From positions 806,001 to 870,000 of the forward strand of contig CATKHW010000558.1 in NCBI GenBank assembly GCA_949752795.1: a stretch of DNA of 64,000 nucleotides, read 5' to 3'. The translations under genes were made by a program, and so were the position numbers. The notes below the pieces were generated by a model. That model saw only the letters and a list, made by a program, of their open reading frames with translations. It did not search any database and was not told the DNA's origin. Numbering within the stretch: the first letter of the stretch is position 1; each line of letters starts with the position of its first letter. Origin of the DNA: Hyperoodon ampullatus. Taxonomy: Eukaryota; Chordata; Mammalia; Artiodactyla; Ziphiidae. Shown in pieces: positions 53,568 through 64,000 of this stretch.

Positions 53568-56500
53568 AGTGCCATTGATAATTTTGATGACAACGTCGTG
53601 AACCATTGTGATCACAAGCACATGGAGCTTGCTATGACAGGGGTCATAGAGCATTGCGATCACAAGTGCATGGAGAATTGTGATGACAAGATCATGTAAT
53701 ATTGTGATGTGAAGTGTCACGAAGCATTGTGATGACAAGGACGTGGAGAATTGTAATGACATGGGACATGGAGCATTGTGATGAACAGGGCATGGGGAAT
53801 TGTGATAGCAAGACCGTGGAACATTGTGATGAAAAGTCCATGGAGAATTATGATGGAGAGCGTCATGGATCACTGTAATGACAAGGGGCATGGAGCATTG
53901 TGATGACAGGTGTCATGGAGCATTGTGATGAGAGGGGTCATGGAGCATTGTGATGACATGGGTCATGGAGCACTGTGATGAGAAGGTCATGGAGCATTGG
54001 CCTGAAAATGTTCATGGAGTATTGTGATGACAGTGGTCAAGGAGCATTGTGATGACAAGGGATTGGGGCATTGTGATGACAAGGTCCTGGAGCAGTGTGA
54101 TGAGAAGACCATGGAGCCTTGTGATGAAAAGTCTCATGGAGCATTTTGATGAATAGGGGCATGGAGCATTGTGATTAAAGGGGTCTTGGAGCATTCTGAT
54201 GACAAGAGCATGGAGCATTGTGATGAGAAGGCCTCGGAGGAATCTGATGACATGTGTCATGGATCTTTGTGATGACAAGGGCTTGGAGCATTGTGATCAC
54301 AGGGGTCTTGGAGCATTGTGATGACAAGGGTCATGGAGCCTTCGATGCCAAGGCGGTGGAACATTTTGATGGCAGGGGTCATGGAGCATTGTTATTAGAG
54401 GGGTAATGGAGCATTGTGATGACAAGGGCATGGAACATTGGTCTGAAAATTTCATGGATTATTGTGATGAGATTCGGCATGGAACATTGTGATGACTAGG
54501 GCACGGAACACTGTGATACATGTGTCATGGAGGATTGTAATGACAAGGGATGGAGCATTTTGATGAGAAGAGTATCGAGCATTGTGATGACAAGCGCCAT
54601 GGAGCATTGTGGTGACAATGGCATGGAGCAATGTGATGAGAGGTTTCATGTAGCATTGTGATGAAATGGCATGGAGCATTGTGATGCCGAGGGTCATGGA
54701 GCTTTGTGATGACAAACGTCATGGAGCATTTTGATGACAAGGTCGTGGTGCATTGTGATGAGAAGGGCAGGGAGCATTGTGATGACAGGGTCATGGAGCA
54801 AATTGATGGAAAATGTCATGGAACATTTTGATGACAGGGGTTATGGAACATTGTGATGTCAGGGGTAATGGAGCATTTTGATGAAAAGGGTCATGGAGCA
54901 TTTGATGAAAAGGTGCATGGAACATTGAGATTACAGGGGTTTTGAAGCAATGTGATTACAAGGGCATGGAGCAATTTGATGAGAAGGCAATGGAGCATTC
55001 TGATGACATTCGTCATGGAGCTGTGTGATGACAAGGACATGGAGCATTTTGATTACAGGGGTCTTGGAGCATTGTGATGAAAAGGGAATGGATCATTGTG
55101 ATGAAAAATGCATGGAGCCTTGTCATGACAGGGTTCAAGGAGCATACTGCAGACAACTGTCAGGGAGCATTGTGATGATGAGTGTATTGAGCATTGTGAT
55201 GACAAAGATCATGGAGCATTGTGATGAGAAGACCATGGATAATTGTGATGACCAGCGTCATGGGGCATTGTGATGACAAGTGTTATGGAACATTGTGATC
55301 AGAAGGGTTTGGTGCATTGTGATGACAGAGGTCATTGAGCATTTTGATTTCATTGTGATGACAATAGCATGAAATATTATGGTGATGGGCACGGTGCATT
55401 GTGATGACAGGGTTCATGGAGCATTGAGATGAAAAGGTGCATGGAGCATTGTGATTACAGGGTTGTTGGAGCATTGGGATGACAAGGGCATGGAGCATTG
55501 TGATGGGAAGGCCATTGAGCATTCTGATGACATGCGTCATGGAGCTTTGTGATGACAAGGGCATGGAGAATTGTGATTACAGGGGTCATGGAATATTGTG
55601 ATGACAGGGGTGAGGGAGTATTGTGATGACTAGTGATGGAACATTGTGATATCAGTGGTGAGAAAGCATTTTGAGGAGAAGTGCATGTAGCATTGTGATG
55701 ACAAGGTTTATGGAGCATTTTGATGACAAGGATGTGGAGAATTGTGATGACAAGTGCATGGTGCATTGTGATGACATGGGTTATGGAGCATTGAGATGAA
55801 AAGGGGCATGGAGAATTGTGATTACAGAGGTCTTGGTTCATTGTGATGACAAGGGTCATGGAGCCTTGTGAAGACAAGGCCGTGGAACATTGTGATGGCA
55901 GGGGTCATGGAGCATTGTTATGACAGGTGTAAAGGAGCATTGTGATGACAAGGGCATGGCACAATGTGATGAGAGATTTCATTGAGCATTGTGAGGACAA
56001 TGGCATGGAACATTGTGGTGCCAAGTGTCACGGAGCATTGTGATGACAAATGTCATGGGGCATTTTGATGACAAGGGCATGGTGCATTGTTATGAGAAGG
56101 ACAGGGAGCATTGTGATGACAGGGTCATGGAGCAATTTGATGAAAGGGTCATGGAATATTTTGATGACAGGGGTAATGGAACATTGTGATGTCAGGGGTC
56201 ATGAAGCATTGTGATGAAATGGGTCATGGAGCATTTTGTGACAGGGGTTATTGAACATTGTGATGTCAGGGGTCATGGACCATTGTGATGATAAGGGCAT
56301 GTAGCACTGTGATGACAGGGGTCATGGGTCACTGTGATGACAGGGCTGAGGGACTATTGTGATTACTAGTGATGTAACATTGTGATGTATGTGGTCAGAG
56401 AGCATTTTGATGAGAAGTGCATGGAGCATTGTGATGACCAGTGTTATGGATCATAGCAATGATAAGGATGTGGAGTATTGTGATGACAAGCGCATGGCAT

Positions 56501-59500
56501 ATTTTCATGACATGGGTCATGGAGCATTGTGCTGACAAGCGCATGGAGCATTTTGATGACATGTGTCATGGAGCATTGTGCTGACAAAGGCTTGGAGCAT
56601 TTTGATGACAAGGGACACAGAGCATTGTGATGAAATATTCATGGAGCATTGTGGTGAAAAATATCACAGAGCCTTGTGTGATGAGGGCATGGACCATTGT
56701 GATGAGATAGGTCATGAAGCATTGTGATGACTGGAGTCACGGAGCATTGTGATGAAAGGGGTCATGGAGCATTGTGATGACAAGGGCATGGAGCAATGTC
56801 ATGACAGGGGCATGGAACATTGGTCTGACAAGTTTCATGGATTATTGTGATGACAATGGGCATCGAGCATTGTGATGACAATGGCATGGAGCATTGTGGT
56901 GAACAAGGCATGGATCATTTTGATGACAAGGGACACAGAGCATTGTGATGAAATATTCATGGAGCATTGAGGTGAAAAAGATCACAGAGCCTTGTGTTAA
57001 GAGGGGATGGACCACTGTGATGATAAAGGTCATTAAGCATTGTGATGACTGGTGTCACAGAGCATTGTGATGACAGGGGTCATGGAGCATTGCTCTGACA
57101 AGATTTATGGATTATTGTGATGAGAGTGGGCATGGCGCTTTGTGATGACAAGGTCGTGGAACATTGTGATGACAAGGTCATGGAGTATTGTGAAGACAGG
57201 TGTCAGGGAGCATTGTGATGACATATGTCATTGTCCATTGTGATGACAATGGCATGGAGCATTGTGATACCAAGTGTCATGGAGGATTGTGATGACAAAT
57301 GTAATGGAGCACTTTGATGACAAGGGCTTGGAACATTGTTATGACAAGGGTAATGGACCATTGTCATGACAAGGGCATGGAGCATTGTGATGACAAGGGC
57401 CATTGGGAATTTTGATGACAATGTCGCGAAGCATTGTGATGACAAGCTCATGGAGCTTGCTATGACAGGGGTCATAGAGCATTGCTATGACAAGTGCATG
57501 GAGAATTGTGATGAGAAGATCATGTAACATTGTGATGAGACGTGTCACGAAGCATTGTGATGACAAGGACGTGGAGAATTGTAATCACATGGGACATGGA
57601 GCATTGTGATGAACAGGGAATGGAGAATTGTGATACCAAACAGTGGAGCATTATGATGAAAAGACCATGGATAATTATGATGAAGAGCGTCATGGATCTC
57701 TGTAATGACAAGGGGCATGGAGCATTGTGATGACAGGTGTCATGGAGCATTGTGATGAGAGGGGTCATGGAGCATTGTGATGACAAGGGAATGGAGCATT
57801 GTGATGACAAGGTCCTGGAGCAGTGTGATGAGAAAACCATGGAGCCTTGTGATGACAAGTCTCATGGAGCATTCTGATGAATAGGGGCATGGAGCGCTGT
57901 AATTACAGGGGTCTTGGAGCATTGTGATTACAAGGGCATGGAGCATTGTGATGAGAAGGCCATGGAGCATTCTGATGACATGTGTCAAGTATCTTTGTGA
58001 TTACAAGGGCATGGAGCATTGTGATTACAGGGGTCTTGGAGCATTGTGATGACAAGGGTCATGGAGCCTTGGATGCCAAGGCGGTGGAACATTGTGATGG
58101 CAGGGGTCATGGAGCATTATAATGACAGGGGTAAAGGAGCATTTTGATGAAAAGGGCATGGAACATTGGTATGAAAATTTCATGGATTATTGTGATGAGA
58201 TTCGACATGGAACATTGTGATGACTAGGGCACGGAACACTGTGATACATGTGTCATGGAGGATTGTAATGACAAGGGCATGGAGCATTGTGATGAGAAGA
58301 GTATCGAGGATTGTGATGAGAAGCATCATGGAGCATTGTGGTGACGAGGGCATGGAGCAATGTGATGAGAGGTTTCATGTAGCATTGTGATGAAATGGAA
58401 TGGAGCATTGTGATGCCAAGGGTCATGGATCTTTGTGATGACAAATGTCATGGAGCCTTTTGATGACAAGGTCGTGGTGCATTGTGATGAGAAGGGCAGG
58501 GAGCATTGTGATGACAGGGTGATGGAGTAAATAGATGAAAAGTGTCATGGAACATTTTGATAACAGGGGTTATGGAACATTGTGATGTCAGGGTTAATGG
58601 AGCATTTTGATGACAAGTGTCATGGAGCACTGTGATGACAAAGGCATGGAGCTTTGTGATGACAAGTGTAACAGAGCATTGTGATAAAAATTTCATGGAG
58701 CATTGTGGTGACAAAGGTCACAGAGCTTTGTGTGACGAGGTCATGGACCATTGTGATGACAAGTGTCATGAAGCACTGTGATGACTGGAGTCACGGAGCA
58801 TTGTGATAACAGGGGTCTTGGAGCATTGTGATGAAAAGGGAATGGATCATTGTGATGAAAAAGGCATGGAGCCTTGTCATGACAGTGTTCAAGGAGCATA
58901 CTGATGACAAGTGTCAGCGAGCATTGTGATGCCAAGTGTATTGAGCATTGTGGTGACAAAGGTCATGGAGCATTGTGATGAGAAGACCTTGCATAATTGT
59001 GATGATGAGCGTGATGGGGCATGTGATGACAAGTGTTATGGAACATTGTGATCAGAAGGGTTTGGAGCATTGTGATGACAGAGGACATGGAGCATTTTGA
59101 TTTCATTGTGATGACAATTGCATGAATCATTATGATGATGGGCACGGTGCATTGTGATGACAGGGTTCATGGAGCATTGAGATGAAAAGTGGCATGGAGA
59201 ATTGTGATTACAGAGGTCTTGGAGCACTGTGATGACAAGGGTCATGGAGCCTTGTGATAACAAGGCCGTGGAACATTGTGATGGCAGGGGTCATGGAACA
59301 TTTTTATGACAGGTTTAATGGAGCATTGTGATGAAAAGGGCATGGAGCAATATGATTATAGATTTCATAGAGCATTTTGATGACAATGGAATGGAGCATT
59401 GTGATGCCAAGGGCCATGGAGCGTTGTGATGACAAATGTCATGGGGCATTTTGATGACAAGGGCGTGGTGCATTGTGATGACAAGGGCATGGAGCATTCT

Positions 59501-62500
59501 GATGAAAAAGTGCATGGAGCATTGAGATTACAGGGGTTTTGAAGCAATGTGATTACTTGGGCATGGAGCATTGTGATGAGAAGGCAATGGAGCATTCTGA
59601 TGACATGCGTCATGGAGTTTTGTGATGACAAGGACATGGAGCATTGTGATTACAGGGGTCTTGGAGCATTGTGATGAAAAGGAAATGGATCATTGTGATG
59701 AAAAATGCATGGAGCCTTGTCATGACAGGGTTCAAGGAGCATACTGATGACAACTGTCAGAGAGCATTGTGATGACAAGTGTATTGAGCATTGTGATGAC
59801 AAAGATCATGGAGCATTGTAATGAGAAGACCATGGATAATTGTGATGACCTGCGTCATGGGGCATGGTGTTGACAAGTGTTATGGAACATTGTGATGAGA
59901 AGGGTTTGGTGCATTGTGATGACAGAGGTCACTGAGCATTTTGATTTCATTGTGATGACAATAGCATGAAATATTATGGTGATGGGCACGGTGCATTGTG
60001 ATGACAGGGTTCATGGAGCATTGAGATGAAAAGGGGCATGGAGCATTGTGATTACAGGGTGTTGGAGCATTGTGATGACAAGGGCATGGAGCATTGTGAT
60101 GAGAAGGCCATGGACCATTTTAATGACATGCGTCATGGAGCTTTGTGATGACAAAGGCATGGAGAATTGTGATTACAGTGGTCATGGAATATTGTGATGA
60201 CAGGGGTGAGGGAGTATTGTGATGACTAGTGATGGAACATTGTGATATCAGTGGTGAGAAGGCATTTTGAGGAGAAGTTCATGGAGCATTGTGATGAAAA
60301 GGTTTATAGAGCATTTTGATGACAAGTATGTGGAGCACTGTGATGACAAGTGCATGGTGCATTTTGATGATATGTGTTATGGAGCATTGTGCTGACACGC
60401 GCATAGAGCATTCTGATGACAATGGTCATGGACCTTTGTGCTGACAAAGGCATGGAGCTTTGTGATGACAACGGTCACAGAGCATTGTGGTGGCAAAGAT
60501 CACAGAGCTTTGTGTGACGATGTCATGGACCATCGTGATGACAAATATCATAAAGCATTGTGATGACTGGAGTCACGGAGCTTTGTGATAACAGGGGTCT
60601 TGGAGCATTGTGATAAAAAGGGAATGGATCCTTGTGATGAAAAAGGCATGGAGCCTTGTCATGACAGTGTTCAAGGAGCATACTGATGACAAGTGTCAGC
60701 GAGCATTGTGATGCCAAGTGTATTGAGCATTGTGGTGACAAAGGTCATGGAGCATTGTGATGAGAAGACCTTGCATAATTGTGATGATGAGCGTCATGGA
60801 GCATGTGATGACAAGTGTTATGGAACATTGTGATCAGAAGGGTTTGGAGCATTGTGATGAGAGAGGACACGGAGCATTTTGATTTCATTGTGATGACAAT
60901 AGCATGAATCATTATGATGATGGGCATTGTGCATTGTGATGACAGTGTTCATGGAGCATTGAGATGAAAAGTGGCATGGATGATTGTGATTACAGAGGTA
61001 TTGGAGCATTGTGAGGACAAGGATCATGGAGCCTTGTGATGACAAGGGCGTGGAACATTGTGATGGCAGGGGTCATGGAGCATTGCTATGACAGGTGTAA
61101 TGGAACATTGTGATGACAAGGGTCATGGAGCTTTGTGATGACAAACGTCATGGGGCATTTTGATGGCAAGGGCGTGGTGCATTGTGATGAGAAGGGCAGG
61201 GAGCATTGTGATGACAGGGTCATGGAACAATTTTTTGAAAAGAGTGATGGAATATATTGATGACAGGGGTTATGGAACATTGTGATTTCAGGGGTCATGA
61301 AGCATTGTGATGAATTGTGTCATGGAGCATTTTGTGACAGGGGTTATGGAACATTGTGATGTCAGGGGTCATGGAGCATTGTGATGATAAGTACATATAG
61401 CACTGTGATGACAGTGGTCATGGAACATTGTGATGAGAGGGGTGAGGGAGTATTGTGATGACGAGTGATGGAGCATTGTGATATATGTGGTGAGAGAGCA
61501 TTTTAATGAGAAGTGCATGGAGCATTGTGATGACAAGTTTTGTGGAGCATTGTGATGAAAAGAGCATGGCACATTGTGATGACATGTGTCATGGAGCATT
61601 GTGCTGACAAGCGCATGGAGCATTTTGATGACAAGTGCCATGGAGCATTGTGGTGACAGAGGCATGGAACATTGTGATGACAAGGGACACAGAGCATTGT
61701 CATGAAAATATCATGGAGCATTGTGGTGACAACCATCACAGAGCCCTGTGTGACGAGGCCATGGACCATTGTGATGACAAAGCTCATGAAGAATAGTGAT
61801 TACTGGAGTCACGGAGCATTGTGATGACAGGGGTCATGGAGCATTGTGATGACATGATATATGGATTATTGTGATGAGAGTGGGCATGGCGCATTGTGAT
61901 GACAGGGTCATGGAACATTGTGATGAGAAGGTCATGGAGTATTGTGAAGACAGGTGTCAGGGAGCATTGTGATGACATATGTCATTTTCCATTGTGATGA
62001 CAATGGCATGGAGCATTGTAATACCAAGTGTCATGGAGTATTGTGATGACAAAGGTAATGGATCCTTTTGATGACAAGGGCTTGGAACATTGTGATGACA
62101 AGGGTCATGGAGCATTGTGATGACAAGGGCATGGAGCATTGTGATGACATGGGCCATTGAGAATTTTGATGACAACGTCGTGAAGCATTGTGATGACAAG
62201 CGCATGGAGCTTGCTATGACAGGGGTCATAGAGCATTGCGATGACAAGTGCATGAATAATTGTGATGACAAGGTCATGTAACATTGTGATGTGAAGTGTC
62301 ACGAAGCATTGTGATGACAAGGACGGGGAGAATTGTAATGACATGGGACATGGAGCATTGTGATGAACAGGGCATGGAGAATTGTGATCGCAAGACCGTG
62401 GAGCATTGTGATGAAAAGTCCATGGATAATTATGAAGAAGAGTGTCATGGATCACTGTAATGACAAGGGGCATGGAGCACTGTGATGACAGGTGGCATGG

Positions 62501-64000
62501 AGCATTGTGATGAGAGGCTTCATGGAGCATTGTGATGACAAGGGAATGGAACATTGTGATGACAAGGTCCTGGAGCAGTGTGATGAGAAGACCATGGAAC
62601 CTTGTGATGACAAGTCTCATGGAGCTTTCTGATGAATAGGGGCATGGAGCATTGTGATTACAGGTGTCTTGGAGCATTGTGATGACAAGGGCATGGAGCA
62701 TTGTGATGACAGGGGTCATGGAGCCTTGGATGACAAGGCGGTGAAACATTGTTATGGCTGGGGTCATGGAGCATTGTTATGAAAGGGTAATGGAGCATTG
62801 TGATGACAACGGTATGGAACATTGGTCTGAAAATTTCATGGATTATTGTGATGAGATTGGGCATGGAGCATTGTGATGACTAGGGCACGGAACACTGTGA
62901 TACATGTGTCATGGAGGATTGTAATGGCAAGGGCATGGAGCATTGTGATGAGAAGAGTATCGAGTATTTTGATGACAAGCGTCATGGAGTATTGAGGTGA
63001 CAAGGGCATGGAGCAATGTGATGAGATGTTTCATGTAGCACTGTGATGAAATGACATGGAGCATTGTGATGCCAAGGGTCATGGAGCTTTGTGATGACAA
63101 AGGTCATGGAGCATTTTGATGATAAGGTCGTAGTGCATTGTGATGAGAAGGGCAGTGAGCATTGTGATGACAGGGTCATGGACCAATTTGATGAAAAGTG
63201 TCATGGAATATTTTGATGACAGGGGTTATGGAACATTGTGATGACATGTGTCATGAAGCATGGTGCTGACACGCGCATCAAGCTTTGTGATGACAAGTGT
63301 CATGGAGCATTGTGCTGACAAAGGCATGGAGCTTTGTGATGACAAGGGTCACGGAGCATTGTGATAAAAATTTCATGGAGCATTGTGGTGACAAAGGTCA
63401 CCGAGCTTTGTGTGACGAGATCATGGAACATTGTGATGACAAATGTCATGAAGCATTGTGATGACTGGAGTCATGGAGCATTGTGATAACAGGGGTCTTG
63501 GAGCATTGTCATGAAAAGGGAATGGATCATTGTGATGAAAAGGCATGGAGCCTTGTCATGACAGTGTTCAAGGAGCATACTGATGACAAGTGTCAGCGAC
63601 CATTGTGATGCCAAGTGTATTGAGCATTGTGGTGACAAAGGTCATGGAGCATTGTGATGAGAAGACCTTGCATAATTGTGATGACGAGCGTCATGGGGCA
63701 GGTGATGACAGTTTTTATGGAACATTGTGATCAGATGGGTTTGGAGCATTGTGATGAAAGAGGACATGGAACATTTTGATTTCATTGTGATGACAATAGC
63801 ATGAATCATTATGATGATGGGCATGGTGCATTGTGATGACAGTGTTCATGGAGCATTGAGATGAAAAGTGGCATGGAGAATTGTGATTACAGAGGTCTTG
63901 GAGCATTGTGATGACAAGGGTCATGGAGCCTTTTGATGACAAAGCCGTGGAACATTGTGATGGCAGTGGTCATGGAGCATTGTTATGACAGGTGTAATGG
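53568..64000. repeat. Alternating type 1 and type 2 array section
   Basis: Type 1 order occupies about 53.57-54.9, 57.35-58.6 and 61.9-63.2 kb; type 2 order fills the stretches between. The landmark GACAACGTCGTGAA or a close variant begins the type 1 stretches near 53,590, 57,417 and 62,170. Type 2 blocks at 58,741-59,263 and 60,523-61,045 match at a 1,782-bp offset, and 60,745 matches 63,642 at 2,897 bp. Joins between types are abrupt, at for example 55,790 and 59,480, as expected of past unequal exchanges. No gene or mobile element is visible. Confidence 0.8.

Larger units (their letters stand above)
1..64000. repeat. 24/25-bp tandem satellite array filling the window
   Basis: The whole window, except the SINE near 46 kb, consists of head-to-tail copies of one short unit in a single orientation. 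The unit is a 19-nt core, CATGGAGCATTGTGATGAC, plus a 5- or 6-nt linker (AAGGG, AAGGGT, AGGGGT and relatives), giving 24 or 25 bp; clean copies can be read at about 20,430-20,515. Most copies carry a few substitutions, commonly GAACATT, GCATTTTG, GATTACA, GATGAGAAG or GCTGAC in place of core positions. The array continues past both ends, so its full size is unknown. The 24-mer has nine G and three C on the + strand, and CpG is rare. No gene-like, unique or flanking sequence of 300 bases or more is present. I do not recognise this as a named satellite family; a previously catalogued cetacean satellite remains possible. Confidence 0.97.

Noticed and set aside
62105..62767. Longest open frame in the window (220 codons, minus strand)
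   Set aside because: It is made of the same imperfect eight-residue repeats as the other open frames. The 24-bp monomer leaves all three minus-strand frames open, so long frames arise by chance wherever few 25-mers occur. No domain, signal peptide, start context or splice structure is visible, and the matching HOR copies break the frame differently.
1..64000. The many short minus-strand frames rich in CHHNAP, SSQCSM and VITMLHAL, and plus-strand frames rich in MEHCDDKG
   Set aside because: These are six-frame readings of one satellite monomer. They overlap one another in different frames and end at 25-bp monomers. Nothing indicates translation.
1..64000. CRISPR array
   Set aside because: The period of 24-25 bp is all repeat with no unique spacers, there are no cas genes, and the SINE points to a mammal.
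1..64000. C/D-box snoRNA cluster, because GTGATGA in each monomer fits the C box RUGAUGA
   Set aside because: The match follows from the monomer itself. There is no consistent CUGA D box at 60-90 nt with a closing stem, and the spacing of 24-25 bp is too short for snoRNA units.
1..64000. CENP-B box or telomeric repeat identifying the array as centromere or telomere
   Set aside because: I saw no convincing CENP-B box (TTCG ... CGGG) in the monomers and no TTAGGG runs. The chromosomal position cannot be told from the sequence.
1..64000. CRE-like TGATGTCA sites as regulatory elements
   Set aside because: TGATGTCA recurs as a marker variant but differs from TGACGTCA at the central CpG, which matters for CREB binding. 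It is most simply a monomer variant.
1..64000. G-quadruplex array
   Set aside because: Runs of three or four G occur about once per 24-25 bp monomer, too far apart for stable intramolecular quadruplexes by the usual loop-length rules.

Overview
This 64 kb window is a single, essentially uninterrupted tandem-repeat array (satellite or very large minisatellite) from an animal genome. No protein-coding gene, rRNA gene or functional tRNA gene can be supported. The basic unit is 24 or 25 bp: a 19-nt core, CATGGAGCATTGTGATGAC, followed by a variable linker, usually AAGGG (24-mer) or AAGGGT / AGGGGT (25-mer). The array runs off both ends of the window and should hold roughly 2,600 monomers (window length divided by about 24.6 bp). 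The + strand is strongly G-over-C skewed and CpG is sparse.

The only foreign sequence is one SINE at about 45,948-46,175 on the minus strand. It has a tRNA(Glu)-like head with Pol III A and B boxes, a CpG-rich body, a 39-nt homopolymer A tail (poly-T on the + strand) and a 14-bp target-site duplication. I recognise its sequence as the CHR-type SINE that is abundant in whales and dolphins, so the host is most likely a cetacean, or at least a cetartiodactyl. This rests on recognition, not on a search.

Above the monomer level the array has higher-order repeats (HORs), in which variant monomers recur in fixed order every few kilobases. 1-10.2 kb is a diverged, shuffled section with short-range duplications. 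10.2-17.1 kb carries a HOR at 3,386-bp offset with an internal 758-bp tandem duplication. 17.1-28.1 kb is again mixed. 28.1-36 kb holds clean 2,735-2,736-bp HOR copies. 33.7-53.57 kb is the youngest part: 2,319-bp, 487/489-bp, 3,514/3,272-bp and 11,629/11,630-bp offsets link nearly identical blocks. At 53,567 the sequence switches abruptly, and 53.57-64 kb alternates between the older 'type 1' order (as at 10-17 and 20 kb) and the 'type 2' order (as at 28-53 kb).

The SINE is absent from three otherwise matching HOR copies (empty sites at 35,500, 37,819 and 49,448). The 3,514- and 3,272-bp offsets differ by exactly 242 bp, the SINE plus one target duplication. The SINE is therefore younger than the local block duplications, or was spared by later homogenisation. 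The many open reading frames are a by-product of the monomer: a 24-bp unit keeps frame, and five of its six frames lack a stop codon.
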